DNA of 64,000 nt from Liolophura sinensis (Eukaryota > Mollusca > Polyplacophora > Chitonida > Chitonidae), in assembly GCF_032854445.1 (NCBI RefSeq), contig NC_088307.1:24811953-24875952 (forward strand), in the 5' to 3' direction. Below are positions 1 to 12,379 of the stretch, in pieces. The notes beneath the pieces were generated by a model. That model was not told the DNA's origin, ran no database searches, and worked only from the letters and a program-made list of their open reading frames with translations. Both the position numbers and the translations under genes were made by a program. How positions within the stretch are numbered: position 1 is the first letter of the stretch; each line of letters begins with the position of its first letter.

Positions 1-28
1 TGAAATCCACGATCATGAACAGATATAA

Positions 29-250
29 TGGGGACTAATAATATCGAATTGTTTGTTTATACCCAATGACTTCAAGGACATTCATATATGGGATAAATTA
101 TTATTACAGAAAATAAAGACAGAATACGAACTCGCAAATTCTGTTGATATCATTACTGGCGACGGCGGTAGTCAAGTCCGTACTCTGGCCATGGCATTCA
201 GCTACAGCGCGGATCTCACATCTGTCATCTTCTACAATAACAATAAATAA
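29..250 (+). other. Open stretch, possible terminal exon at window edge
   Basis: A + strand reading frame runs open from position 29 to a TAA at 248-250 (about 73 codons). Its composition is more balanced than the surrounding AT-rich DNA. An AG lies just upstream, so it could be the last exon of a gene entering from the left. I recognise no domain, and chance is a fair explanation. Confidence 0.15.
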
Positions 251-1900
251 AAATAACATAAATATACAAATTTTATCCATTAAATAAAATAAATAAAAAA
301 ATCAATGAAATGAAATGAAATGAATAAAACAGTGATAGAAATGAAATGGAATAATGAGTGAATGAATCAATCAAACAACCAATCAATCATTCAAATAAAA
401 TCAAATATTTATTTACTTATTTATTTGAATTGTGCCTTGCACCGTTCTCAAGAATATTTCACCTGTACGGCGGCGGCAAGCATTATGGTGGGAGGAAACC
501 GGGCAGACCCCAGGGGAAAACCCACAACAATCCGCAGGTTGCTGACAGACCTTCCGAAAGTGCTCTAATAGAAGACCATCTTAATGTAAAACTAACCCTC
601 TCGGGTGTTTTAATAGGCGTCAGTCACGCCAGAAATGAATGAAGGCATGATTATGCCTTTTAGTGTAACACGTCACCAATATTTCAGCCATAAGGTGGCG
701 AGCATAAGAAAATATCTCCCGTAAACGCATGGAATAACTTTGTCAATTTGAACGATATATATATATTTTTTTGGCTTAACCCAAGAAACATCTTTGATAT
801 AAAATATAGATCAAGAATAATATGGCAACAGAAACAGTTCTCAAATGTGGCCCGTGCACAGGCAATGTACAAGCCTTTCAAAAATGACCTCCAATACACG
901 ACACCACCTTGTCTGTGTAAACAACGCTCTCGGGCTTTGTGACCCATGTATAATCTATCTAACAAATACATAGCAGACATATATTTCACCCACAAGATCT
1001 TGTTCTCGAACAGAAAACCAGTCAGAGATATATTTATTCAGGTGACGTGTTTTAGCCTCCAGGCCTATATGTGTAATAATCATCTCATGCGTCGTCATGG
1101 GAACAGAGATAGGTATACTTAGCAGACATTCACCTTTATATGACTTAAATGCTGCCTAAAAGTTATACGATACAAAACAATTTTCAGTTTAGAAAACAAA
1201 GGAAAGAAAGGAAAGAAAGAAAAAAAAGACATATAAGCAACTTGTATACATGATACTAAATAAAACTACAAAGATAGCTCCAATCCATTATTTTTTGTTT
1301 TGTTTTTTGGACAGGGTTTAAATTTTTTAAATAAAGAAATAACGGTTTTCATAATTAAGGATGTTCGACTATTAACAATACTAAGATCATGGGGACATCT
1401 TTTTATCAAGGTAAATGTAGCAACATTTACATCAAAAAATGATGCTACTCACTGTCTTTAATTTTGTTCATGCATTTGAATGCATTCTACAAAAGTGTAA
1501 TATGGATACTGCTGTGCACCATTGTCTCTGACAACATTTTAAGTCGTGTGCTATATAACTTGTAATCTGAACACATTCCTTAGTAATCAATAACTTGTCA
1601 CATGGGCACATTTTGAGTCGTTAGCAATTAACAGCTTGTCATATGAACACATTCTGAGTCGTGAGCAATGTACAACCTGGTACACTGCTTGAACACATTC
1701 GGCACGAGTACTGTTTACTGTAGCTTGATGTTTGAATTCTTTCTGAGTCATGCTCATATAAAATGTACCGTTTTAATACACATGTGCAATACTTATTACA
1801 CGTATTATATACCACATATATTATCATTTTACCGACATCTATATGCTGCCTCAACACGATGCATCTTGTCATTATGGGTCGAAGTGCAAGTTACGAAGAT
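251..1900. other. Intergenic stretch, no gene seen
   Basis: AT-rich DNA with a truncated SINE at 408-560, short GAAA-rich runs near 1200-1230 and nothing that reads as a conserved exon. Open frames here are short and of low complexity. Confidence 0.5.
408..560 (-). repeat. SINE family A, 5'-truncated
   Basis: The left end is the ATTT-rich complement of the SINE tail, followed by the conserved body (GAATATTTCAC, GCATTATGGTGG, GGTTGCTGACAGACCTTCC). The tRNA-like head is missing. It is oriented with its tail to the left. Confidence 0.8.
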
Positions 1901-1910
1901 AGATAAAGTC

Positions 1911-2215
1911 TTAAATATTTAAGTAATCTGTAGGAAATGTTTGGACCGTCGCAGTATTCTCCAATATATAAATATTTCTTTGGCACCGAAAATATGTGTC
2001 ACATGTCTTGTATCTATGGCGGATTTGTAAGACTGCATGTAAGCATGGAATGGAATTATAACAGTCACAGCTGTGCGCAGAAGTGTCATATATGCGTATA
2101 GTAAAGATCACCAGTTTCAGGCCACACTGGGTGTATAGGCCTACATGCCGTGCCATCTGGCAACAACAAAACACAAATGTAGAATTTGTATAGGTCAACG
2201 ATCTCGTTGAGCTGC
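1911..2215 (-). CDS. Candidate second exon of a secreted Cys-rich protein
   Basis: On the - strand a TTTATTTACAG acceptor precedes 305 bases that stay open to a stop at 1911-1913. The two-base entry phase matches the one-base exit phase of the signal-peptide exon at 3174-3243. Joined, they would give a secreted protein of about 125 residues with some nine cysteines, including a CCC run. I recognise no family. An AT-rich open frame of this length can arise by chance, so the pairing is inference. Confidence 0.25.
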
Positions 2216-2334
2216 CTGTAAATAAACCACTGCTGCATGCATACATTTGAATGAACTCTCCTTACGACCAATCATAACAATGGTTTTTAATGTAAAGTAA
2301 AACAACCAGAGCGGGTCCAATACATGTATTCATG

Positions 2335-2405
2335 ACTGCTCATCACCATGTGACAGAAAAACTGTTAAATGCGACGTTAACCCCAAGCAAACATACATAC
2401 ATACA
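2335..2405 (+). repeat. SINE family B tail fragment
   Basis: CATGTGACAGAAAAACTGTT followed by a GACGTTAACCCCAAGCA motif and a CATA-type simple tail. This is the 3' end of the family seen complete at 35049-35395. Confidence 0.6.
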
Positions 2406-2643
2406 GGTACTAAAATAGGTCAACCACACTATACAATCCCGGTTCCTAAATGTCATGAGAAGGGGAGAGAGAGAGCGCCCTTCTCCAGCGTACATGGTTG
2501 AGTGCTCGAATCCGGCTATCACTACGATTCGGAACTGACTAAGTCTCGGCTTTTGTTAGGTTCCTGGCTGTGGCAATATATATGATATGATTTTTTCTTC
2601 AATGAATCCAGATCAAAGTAGCCGATAATTTACTCACCGTCTA

Positions 2644-2672
2644 TCCCTCACCCCCCCCCCCCCCCCCCACCC
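2644..2672. repeat. Poly-C tract
   Basis: A run of about 25 C bases followed by C-rich sequence. Simple repeat, with likely length error in assembly. Confidence 0.85.
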
Positions 2673-3173
2673 GCCCAACCCAACAATGAATAAATTAATT
2701 CGTAGGTTGAGATTACTCAATAACGGTTTTCCTTGTCACGGCATTTATCCCCCCACCCCCACGTTTATACTGTTACATGTAGAGAGACGACCCTGTTGTG
2801 AACGCGGACCTGAGAGGAAGCCGCTGACACACACAAAGCGCCACGCATTCTTTCTTCAGCGTGACTGGCATATAATGGAGTCCATTTTAAATACGCATCG
2901 TCAGTCTTTTTTGTACAAATCCGGCCAGTATACTTCATATGAACACTAAATAATCCACAGTACACACCTAAATATTTATATAAGCCTTACATATATTACT
3001 GCGTTCTGGAATTATGTCTGCCTAAATCACACAGTGATACGAGTTGATTTCACAGGTGAGTCAGACGTGTTTGTTTTACCATGCCGGTACCAGAGCCTCG
3101 TACATGAGTGGTCTTCCAAACAGACTTCATTTTCACCAAAAATCCTCAAATATTATATCAAATTCGAACTTAC

Positions 3174-3243
3174 CTGCTTTTGATAAAGAGATCACTCCTA
3201 AAACAATCACCAGGTAAACTCCGTTTGTTAAAAATTGTCCCAT
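3174..3243 (-). CDS. Signal-peptide first exon of an unidentified secreted protein
   Basis: On the - strand an ATG at 3243 opens 23 codons reading MGQFLTNGVYLVIVLGVISL and then SKA, followed by a consensus GTAAGT donor at 3173-3168. This is a textbook signal peptide: short polar N-terminus, hydrophobic core of about 12 residues, and a small-residue cleavage motif. The exon leaves in phase 1. The mature part lies to the left; the best in-phase candidate is 1911-2215. The family is unknown because the mature domain is uncertain. A TATATATA stretch at about 3474-3483 could serve as the promoter. Confidence 0.55.
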
Positions 3244-3259
3244 TTTTGCCAGCGTTGAT

Positions 3260-5160
3260 TTAGAGTTGCTGTGTCAGGTGTGTGCTCATCGCCTACTGAA
3301 TCAAACGGAAAACTGTTCTGTGTTGACCTAGTTCAGCCCTAAACTGCGCGCAGTGTACGAAATGAAATTAACAACTCTGTCGCAAAACACAAGTGTGGGT
3401 TCCCATTTGCATAGACTACATCCATGCGCGTTTGTCGACAAATATGTAAGTAGAACACAAAACAGAAAAGATAATATATATAACTGATTTACTTAAATGT
3501 CCTGTACACAAAAATTTAAACCAACAGAAAATGGAAGATGAGAGTCATCGTGCAGCAGAGTTTATAGTACATGCCCCGAAAACAACCGCCGGCTACGAGG
3601 TTCACCAATACCTGCGTGTCCTGGTTGTTTTCGTAGTTCGGTCAATTCATTCAGTTTTCATTTATTTTTCTCTAGTGCATGAAATAGCCTACATATTATG
3701 ATTTTTGTTATATTTATAAAACGAAACAAGACCCATGTAGTATTCTATAGGCACACATGCGGTTATAACTTGAATAGGCCTATAAACAAAATAATACAAA
3801 AGGCCCTTAGAACTCTGGATGGCAAAAGGTCGTTGACATATATGTATATTGACCCAGTCAGAAAAGTATAATATGATATTAAACTGACATCACCGCGAAC
3901 GTGTATAATTAGTTCAAAATTATTTTATTTATTTATTTATTCAAGCCGTACTAAAAATATTCTCCTATATCTCAAACACAATGTTCTTATATTCAATATA
4001 TATCTGTTTGAGACACGTTATACGTTATATAAAAAAGTAGTATGTAGTCAATGGAAGTAAGTAACAAGTCGAGGTCGCAATTATACATATTCAAATATTA
4101 GTATACGAACTTTTCACTTATACTTAGACGGTCAGTTTCATCAGTGACTGAAGACAAAAAGTCTCTGTAATTCCAGTACACCAAAATACTACTTAGGGCC
4201 TAGGCCTAGATGCATGGACTTGAATGAAGTCATGCTCATCTGCTGGCACATATACTTCGTGACAAATGTTAGGGTTTCAGAATTACAGCAATAACCTTAT
4301 GCAAATATACAATGTTCTTGCAACACTAGTAAGACGTTGACGTAACAGCAGTATAAACTCTACATATGTATTATATAGGATTTACAGCATGCAAACATGC
4401 GTACGTATGGGCGTATGTGTTGGCGTCTAAGTATGTCTATATCTACATTTGTATAATGAAATTCCCAGTTATAAATGATTTACATGGTTTGTTGTTATAA
4501 CTGGAGAATAACCGATATATGTGCATAAAGGTAAAGTATTTGCCTGTATTTATTTCTAGAGTTTAGCATAATTCCTGAATAATATATAGTTGTTTATGTA
4601 GGCCTATAGGTATTGTATATACTTGTGGATGCACGTGAACATAGCTCGAGGATTAGCGAATAGGCAGAAACAACAAGCTTCAGAAGATCTTAAGTCCAGA
4701 TGGGACGTTTGTTATAGCCCATATAAAATACAGTTATATATTTTAAACTGAAGGAAAACTGAAGGAAAAGCCAATGTGTCATATCAGAAACTTAAAGGCG
4801 AAGGCGAGGATTGGTATAATAAAGAAAAGGCAAATCTATCGATGTTTTACAGGTTTGCAGATATAATTTAGTAGAACGCCGAGCACACCAAGTAGGTAGG
4901 AGATATCGGCGCTATCCCAGGACCTGTCCGAGTGTTCAGTAGAGAGGAGACGGGGTTGTATACCTGTCGGGCTGGGCCAGGTTTTATACATACCTCAGAG
5001 ACCGGCACTACACTTATGGTGTATACTCTGATATAACAATCACAGATATACGTATACACATATAGGTGTTGTGTCAGTTAAAACGTGAATGCAGTTAAAT
5101 CAGATAGGCCTATAGATTACCACAACATCACACAATGTAATATAATTATAATTTATTTAT
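3260..5160. other. Intergenic stretch, no gene seen
   Basis: AT-rich DNA probably carrying the promoter and 5' UTR of the - strand secreted gene near 3250-3490. A short SINE-tail-like fragment lies around 3925-3965 (ATTTATTTATTTATTC then GCCGTACT). No conserved coding segment was recognised. Confidence 0.4.
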
Positions 5161-5165
5161 GTTTT

Positions 5166-5587
5166 CACTCAAAAATATAAATCTGTTAATTTTAACAGAA
5201 AGTCTGTTGTCTGAGTGATGTTAGAATGTATCCTGTGTTCAGAACACAATATTCTGTCACATTCAACAGAATATCCTCTTAGTGTAATAGAGTAAGTGGG
5301 AAGGTCTGCCAGCAACCTGCGGATGGTCGTGGGTTTCCCCGGGCTCTGCCCGGTTTCCACCCACCATAATGCTGGCCGCCGTCGTATAAGTGAAATATTC
5401 TTGAGTACGGCGTAAAACACCAATCAAATAAATAAATAAATAAATAGTGTAATAGAATCTTCTTGTCGAATTGATTGAAGGCGTGTGTTATATTTAACAG
5501 AATAATCAGTTGCAATAGCAGAATATATTCTGGCATCACCAAGACAAAAGGCTTTCCGTTAAAATTAACAGATTAATTTTTTGAGTG
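5166..5587. mobile_element. MITE with long terminal inverted repeats, SINE nested inside
   Basis: The left end CACTCAAAAA leads to AATCTGTTAATTTTAACAG, and the right end carries the inverse ending in TTTTTTGAGTG. The terminal inverted repeats are about 36 bp with few mismatches. There is no coding capacity. A SINE (5292-5444) sits inside with its own duplicated target. A second, degraded member lies at 37000-37245. Confidence 0.75.
5292..5444 (+). repeat. SINE family A, 5'-truncated, with target duplication
   Basis: The body runs from GGGAAGGTCTGCCAGCAACC to the GGCGTAAAACACCAATCAAA tail. The 12-bp direct repeat TAGTGTAATAGA flanks it at 5280-5291 and 5445-5456, so this copy is a genuine retroposition event into the surrounding MITE. 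Confidence 0.9.
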
Positions 5588-5589
5588 TT

Positions 5590-6400
5590 TGTTTCTCGAG
5601 GCATTCAATAGCAAACTCTTTCAGTGGTTATCTAAGGCTATAACAGCGGACGAGAGGCGTTAACGGTATACTAACATGGATTCTTAAGATGGTTTTTCCT
5701 GCCAAGCGAGGCAGGAAAAAGTACCATTGTTGAAGTCTGGTGAAAAACCTGTACAATAAATCACATGGACATCATTCCGCGACTCGTACTTTGTATCGAT
5801 CCTTCTATATTTCTGATACCTCATATTGGATTGGTCTTGTTCGTTGAGAGTGAAAGGTCGTCGTGAATAGAATAAACTACCAAATTCATTAAAAGATTGT
5901 CCCTCTAAATCTCTCTTTCAATTACAGTTGAAATTTGATTTAATTATTAGCGTGAATAGTGTGATTGCCACTAGCTGATCACGCATTAAGGATTTGTAGC
6001 CTTTCACTATTCTATAAAAGTCATGTTTTCTGTCAACTGTGGTTTATGTGGTGACTAAAAATGAGATCCATAGAAATCCAATGCAGTTTTTATTTTTTTT
6101 TTTTCACTTTTTACACGGGCAGTCTTGCAGTTTATGGATGCGTGGAGTAAACCGGAGTAAACCACGGCCCATTGGCAAGTCATAGGCGAACTTTCTCACC
6201 ATACTGATGGGAGACAGGTGCATCATCCTTGACCAACGTTACTCGGCGCAAACAACCATGCAGACATGCGCCGTCAATCGATTGTAACTACATGCAAGAC
6301 ATCACAAGTAATAACAAAATTGTACACTTTATTACACTTAATTGTATTGCTGTTGATCTTGCTCTTCGCAGTGTTAATTATTCATTCGCCAAGGTTCGTG
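5590..6400. other. Intergenic stretch, no gene seen
   Basis: Unique AT-rich sequence with a short T-run near 6090-6105. No conserved exon, tRNA or clear repeat was identified. Confidence 0.4.
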
Positions 6401-6404
6401 CTTT

Positions 6405-6635
6405 TTACAGTGTGACTTCACCACTGTCAGTTCCTGTACCAATCAGGTCGCGCGTTCGAATCCAACCTACGCTTCTTCCGCCGCGGCCTTAAATGAGGAG
6501 GATTTTGAGCAAAGGGAGATGGTTTACTCCTGAAGCTTTGGTTTCTCCCACCCATAAAAACTGACCACCGTTGTATGAGAGAAAAGTTCTAAGCAGTACA
6601 CGGAGTTAAACGTGAATAAATAAATAACCTACCGG
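6405..6635 (+). repeat. SINE family F, tRNA-like head and ATAA tail
   Basis: The B-box-like GTTCGAATCCAACC near 6454 is followed by a body and the tail GGAGTTAAACGTGAATAAAT. The head resembles the truncated copy at 63770-64000 (also GTTCGAATCCA), suggesting one tRNA-derived family. Confidence 0.5.
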
Positions 6636-7195
6636 TACGGTAAATAAAACAGATCATTATTGTGTATAAGCGATTGCGGTACTGATCATCAATCAAATAA
6701 ATACATTCCGGTACTGTAAATAAAATATTCAGATATATTTCCGCATGTTAGCAAATATCTCAAAAATCGCAAAAATCTCTGAGCGGATTTCGATGAATTT
6801 TGTGCATAGTTAAGGTATGGACAAGCACTTACACTTAGGTTGTGATCAGAACACAGTAAAGTCCCTGATAAAAAGCGTTTTTTTCATGAGGCAAAAGTTA
6901 GTTTTGTATAAAATGAAGTTTTAATGAGTGTAGAATGTTCAGCAGCGCCCTTTCATTTTGATCACTGCTGAATTGACGCACGCTAGGTTCGAACTCGTCA
7001 CCTCAGTCGATTTCTGGACTGCTCCGGTTATATCATTTTACTTTTTATCAAACCAGTTCAAAGCTGTGATGTACACGTTTAAAAAAAAAAACTTTTGAAA
7101 TCGTTTAACGTATGTTTACTTTTAACCTTTTGTAGAATTAAGACAACTGGAGTCCGTTTCCATTCTTCTTTTCCTCGTTTTAACACTAACTCAAA

Positions 7196-7351
7196 ATGGC
7201 CAACGAAGAAGACAGCGTGGAGCATGATGGGGATGACAACAAGTCAAATAAGGGAAAGAAGATCGCCAAGCATGACTCCGGGGCGGCAGATCTCGAGAAA
7301 GTTACAGATTTTGTGGAAGAAGCAGAAATATCGTCACAAAATTTTGGAGAT
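7196..7351 (+). CDS. HYPK: HYPK exon 1
   Basis: 52 codons from the ATG to a GTAAGT donor at 7352, phase 0. It contains the conserved KHDSGAADLEKV motif. Upstream, TTTTGTAG at about 7128-7135 could be an acceptor for a 5' UTR exon. Confidence 0.93.
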
Positions 7352-9564
7352 GTAAGTGTGGACATTTGCTCATATTACAACACTACACATAGGTAAGGGT
7401 CCAATATTCGTCACCAAAACACAATTCATGATTTAACATGATTGCACCAACTAGGGGTGATTTTGAAGTTGAGGTTGCTGTAACGTGGTAGAGTGACATC
7501 AGTTCATCGAAGAACCAGCTTTTCACAGTAAACATCGGAGAAGGGGCTCACCGATTAACAACAGGATCCTTAGTGACCCCAAGGATTAACTGCCAGTCAC
7601 CTTTTCGATTCTGAATACTAATTAAAGGTGAAATGGAAAAACTTTTTGGACTTTAACTCTATACCATTCACCTTTGTTGGCAGAAATTGAATGGTCAGAG
7701 TAAATAGTGAAATTCAAGTTTAATTGCCAATTTCATTGATAATTTAATTTGTTTTAATATTTTAGGCGTATAGCCAGGGCTTCTCTGTGCCTTTGAGCCA
7801 ACCTATTCTGATAAAATTAACATGGGGGAGATAGGAGAAATGAAACAAAAATTGAGACTGAGATACGCTGATGTCAAATTCTGTTTTTAGCTGTGTGGGT
7901 GTCCATGTTTAACATAATGGTACTGCGTTATGTGAAGAAATCATATATTTGTTCCCCAGGCTATGCGAGTTGTGAGTGACAGGAAAGCAAAAGAAGCCAC
8001 AGAGCGACAAATGAAAGAGAAAGAACTGTCCAAGGTCAAGATCACTAAGGAAGATGTGGATTTAATTGTAAGTCATAACTGTCATAATAATTTCCTCTTG
8101 TACAGATAGAATCAGTCTCTCCAAGGAATTTCATTGCTGATTTTATGTGTCCCTACATCACCTAGGACTCCTAATAGGGGAGTTTCGAGTCCAAACTTCT
8201 TTTTGTTTTTATGGCTAGAGGTGAAAACAAGTCCTACCGTGTCGTGTTACCTGTCAAAACTGTTATGCAGCATTTGCTGGATCACCTTATCTAGAACATG
8301 GGCGTATGAAAACCATTTCACAAAAAGTCATTCAGACTAGACAAACGATGGAGAAACTTGAGAAGTTTCTAAAGGAAAGAGGTTCTTCTGGAACATCGTG
8401 AGACATGTGGTTGGTAAATTAATGTCTACAAAGGGATGACACAGGTTTACTGGTTTTACTTTGAACAGCAAGAGTTCAAACAAGAAACTCCCCTATTGCC
8501 ATTGGCTGATTAGACGGGTTAAAATATCAACATACTCCGACTCATGGCAGAACTGCAGACCACACTCGCACAGGGTCTATAAATCATTGGGATGGGGAAA
8601 AGCAGGGGTGGGTGGGGGGTGGTGTTGATGAAGTGGGGGTGGTGGTTGTAAATAATTTATAAGCTGTGCAGATGAATTACTTACTGCAGAGGAATAGGCA
8701 TGATGAGGACAGCTGATTTTGTCATGTTTGTGACATCACACAGTGACTATCACTGCTGTCTGCAGTGGACAGGAATTTTCTTAGCTTTATATGTGCATGG
8801 GTAAGCAAAAATGGTTTTCTGTTTGATAAATACAGTAGAGACAAAACCGTTGCCTGTGGCTTGGGGTTAAAATTTTACGTCCTGGGCTCAAATGCCCATT
8901 TACCCCTGTAGACATGTGAATAACTTTAAATCTCAAGGTCAACAGAGATGTTGGTTTAATACCACTGTGGAACACTTGACCCGGAAATTTGCATATTCCC
9001 CTTTCTCTCCAGGCCCTTGGTTGACAGTAATCAGTTGGGGAAACTTGTAGCATTTTGTACGATCTATTGTTCATTGAAGACCCTGACATATACATTTGTA
9101 CAAACAACCAAGTTAATTTTGAAAAAACCCTTGTTACGTAGGGCAACACCAATTTTATTTTGTGTTTAACTGACACTAAACATCCACATATTGAATTTAA
9201 AAAAATTAAAAAAGCACCTTTTCATTTTTTTTTAATCTTGATATTCTTATAATCTTCCTGTTTTTATAGGCTTACTGATTATGTAAATACATCTTCATCT
9301 GAAAAAATTGGTAAGATGGTCTACATTTCTCAAAAATAAGATGGTCAAGTTTTAATTTTTATGGTTTTTGCCTGGAAATAACAGTAAAAATTGGTCTGGC
9401 CTAGATGTCAATTCTCCAACCTTGGTGCATATTGTACTTTTAACCTGCTGGTTTCTGTTCTTCCACAGATGAATGAAATGGAGATTGGAAGGAGTCAGGC
9501 AGAACGGAAACTGCGAGAACACAAAGGAAATGTGGTGGAGGCATTGATAGAACTAACAAACTGA
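7196..9564 (+). CDS. HYPK: HYPK, huntingtin-interacting protein K, complete
   Basis: Three exons (7196-7351, 7960-8067, 9469-9564) join in phase 0 to 119 codons plus TGA. All junctions are GT-AG with strong donors (GTAAGT twice). The protein has an acidic, Lys-rich N-terminus, the family-typical KHDSGAADLEKVTDFVEEAE block (residues 25-44), a charged helix (about 53-80), and a C-terminal UBA-like domain ending in GNVVEALIELTN. HYPK binds the NAA15 subunit of the ribosome-associated N-terminal acetyltransferase NatA through this C-terminus, modulates its activity, and acts as an anti-aggregation chaperone (family knowledge). The length is close to the usual 110-130 residues. The start is the first ATG of the conserved frame, in an AAAATGG context. 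It is convergent with the Polycomb-like gene. Function is inferred from family. Confidence 0.95.
7960..8067 (+). CDS. HYPK: HYPK exon 2
   Basis: 36 codons between a TTCCCCAG acceptor and a GTAAGT donor, phase 0. It encodes the charged helix AMRVVSDRKAKEATERQ and on to KEDVDLI. Confidence 0.95.
9469..9564 (+). CDS. HYPK: HYPK exon 3, UBA-like domain and stop
   Basis: A CTTCCACAG acceptor is followed by 31 codons and TGA. It starts MNEMEIGRSQAERKLREHKG and ends LIELTN, the most conserved part of the family. Confidence 0.95.
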   Translation: MNEMEIGRSQAERKLREHKGNVVEALIELTN

Positions 9565-10620
9565 TGTATAGCATAATTAAGTTACTTCACAAGCACCATT
9601 AGGATGTACGTGCAGGATGCTCAAATTGCCATCGGAATGTAACAGACACGAACTATTACCTTGTCAAAATTCTTCTGGCAAGGAACAGAAGAATTACAGA
9701 AGTTAAACTGTAAATATGGAAGTGAGGTGATAGGAGTTGAAATGCATGTAGCAAGACATGAAAAAGCAGTTCATCACACAAGAGTATGGCCTAATGTAAT
9801 GCTGTACCGTCATTTGTCCTCTTGAATTCATCCAATCAGATATCTCATTAATGCTTGCATGAAGGAAGTTCAAATTACCATGAACAAAAAAACAATCCAG
9901 AAAATATATCTTTCTACAGAATTGTGGGTAAGGAAGTACAAAACTGATCAGTTCATAGGTTCAGGGGTCAAAATGTATTTCGAGCTCTTCAGAGTTCGGA
10001 TTCTAAGGTGTGAAATGCACTAGATTTCATTTATTGACATCCTAAAACAGCACAGAAGTTGATAAATTACATCAATCAATCCTTAATGTGTTTTTTTCAT
10101 GATACAAACTTAGAAAGTCAATCTTTTGATGACCTTAGCTCAATGTGAGGTCATTCCATTTATTTTGGAAATGAGTGAATCACCCACCATTTTGATCCAT
10201 GGTGTTTGGATTGCAGTATACAGTTCAAGTGATGGCAGTAAAAAGATGTAAATTATGTACAGTGTGGTCCTCTTGCTCTTATTCACATATAAATTTCACT
10301 TTCTTTTTTAAGCCATGTTCTGGTTATGCTTTCTTCACACAGTTCACTGTTTGTACATCGTGACTAAATGTCTTATGTCTTTAGAGGCCAGTAGTAAAAT
10401 AGGTCCTGACGTAAGACTAGACTTTGACCAGTCAGGCCATACATGTTGGGCCCATGTGGAACACTTATGATCCATATGTCGGTCATAAATGGGGAACTCT
10501 GGCAGTGGGCATATGTTTCTTCCATGCATTGAAACTGACTTCAGTTATAGAAGTAAAGACCTTGCATCGTGCTCAGCACAAAAATGTTAGAGCGAGGAAC
10601 CGGTCTAGTTATCTAGATGT
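9565..10620 (+). other. Probable HYPK 3' UTR and intergenic DNA
   Basis: Non-repetitive AT-rich DNA after the HYPK stop. I did not find a convincing AATAAA close by, so the 3' end cannot be set from sequence. Confidence 0.35.
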
Positions 10621-10624
10621 CAGT

Positions 10625-10780
10625 GTAATGACGATGGGTGGGGTGTCATGTCTGGTGTTGTTGGCATGATACTTCAGTGGAGGCAGCACTTCGGCTCGCC
10701 CTGCCCCGAAGAAGGCATGGTATGCCCAATATGACCTCTCGTTATATGACGCTAATCAAATTATCACGTTCCGGGCTTTA
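10625..10780 (+). repeat. SINE family C fragment
   Basis: Contains GGTGGGGTGTCATGTCTGGT and GATACTTCAGTGG, the inverse of a motif repeated twice at 17788-18180, so it is a dispersed repeat in opposite orientation. Confidence 0.5.
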
Positions 10781-11039
10781 GTGATTTATTCTTTTTATCC
10801 TGTTATTTCTCATAGGGTTGAGATTGGCCAAACAATGAATTTGTGAGGCTTGGAAAAAAAAAAATGCCTGCCACATCACTAAAGAGTTTGTAAACGTTGC
10901 TAAGTACTTAATATGGCCTAAGAGTTAAAATATCTGGTATTCTTTGCCTTTTGTAAAAGTGAAATAATTCATCTTGAGCAATGTACCATAAACCAATTTG
11001 AGATTTAAGGACCTCATTTCCATGAGTGACCATAGTTTG

Positions 11040-11340
11040 TTTATTTGATTTCGACTGAACGTCGTACTCAAGAATTTTTCTCTCATCCCATGGCATTCCC
11101 CTTTTTTGGGCGGAGGAATCTGGAACACCCAGCCCTTAAACCAAGAAACTTTCTCACACTGTTGGATAGACGACATGACCTTCAACAAACGTTAGTCTGC
11201 GCAAATGACCAAGAGCGTCAAGGACAGGGGAGCCCTACACGTTTGAACCAGCCCAATACATACGCCTTAATCAATTTTAAAAGTGGTGTGGTCATCGGTT
11301 GGCTATCCCAGCAGAAAAGGTGAGGGATGCTGGACGGCTG
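11040..11340 (-). repeat. Probable SINE-like element
   Basis: Begins with a TTTATTTGATT run and GAACGTCGTACTCAAGAATT, resembling the tail and 3' body of the SINE families in this window read in reverse. The remainder is not shared with the other copies here. Confidence 0.35.
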
Positions 11341-11581
11341 GAGATGCCCTGAAATCGTTTTACAGGGGTTTTATTCTTCACACAGATCCATTGTAGTGTT
11401 ATGTGCTTAAGTCTACAGTGCATGTGTGTGTATGGGCTTTCATTGTTTTGGTCACCATTAAATTGCTTCGACTTCAAGTATGATTTATTGTATTTATTTA
11501 TTTTTGGATGAAAAGTGGTGTGACTGCTTCCGACGTGACTGTAGAAGCTACAAGTACATTTTTAACAGCTGCATGTGTACA

Positions 11582-12168
11582 GGGGATTTGATGATTAATG
11601 GGAGACCTTTGTACATACGGCTAAGAGAAAAGTCAACATCAGATGTGTTAAAGGGGATTTGATGATTAATGGAAGACCTTTGTACATACGGCTAAGAGGA
11701 AAGTCAACATCAGATGTGTTAATCAAAGGGGATTTGATGATTAATGGAAGACCTTTGTACATACGGCTAAGAGGAAAGTCAACATCAGATGTGTTAATCA
11801 AAGGGGATTTGATGATTAATGGAAGACCTTTGTACATACGGCTAAGAGAAAAGTCAACATCAGATGTCTATCAAAGGGGATTTGATGACTAATGGAAGAC
11901 CTTTTATACATACGGCTAAGAGGAAAGTCAACATCAGATGTCTATCAAAGGGGATTTGATGACTAATGGAAGACCTTTGTACATACGGCTAAGAGAAAAG
12001 TCAACATCAGATGTCTATCAAAGGGGATTTGATGACTAATGGAAGACCTTTTATACATACGGCTAAGAGGAAAGTCAACATCAGATGTGTTCATCAAAGG
12101 GGATTTGATGATTAATGGAAGACCTTTGTACATACGGCTAGAAGGAAAGTCAGATGTGTTAATCAAAT
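11582..12168. repeat. Minisatellite, 75-bp unit, about eight copies
   Basis: The unit begins GGGGATTTGATGATTAATGG and continues with TTGTACATACGGCTAAGA and GTCAACATCAGATGTG. Neighbouring units are nearly identical, with small indels (TTATACATAC in place of TTGTACATAC; some lack GTGTTAATC). The 75-bp period keeps a 25-residue reading frame open on both strands, which produces spurious ORFs. Confidence 0.9.
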
Positions 12169-12379
12169 GAATGTATAGTGAAAGCACTAAAAACTTCCAG
12201 TTCGCTGTTCATTGCTTATTCCCCTCACGCAGAGGCCCATAGCCTGCCGTCTACTAATAAATCTGACGCAGATGAATTATTCACATAATCCAGAATGACC
12301 AATGGAATTGGTCCTATTTTGAAGGTGCTGTGAATGACCAAAGGTGGTGAATACACGACAAATTTTACCACATTTGGTT

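Noticed and set aside
11595..12187. Repeated MINGRPLYIRLRGKSTSDV frames
   Set aside because: Open frames of the 75-bp minisatellite, present on both strands with no splice sites or flanking coding sequence.
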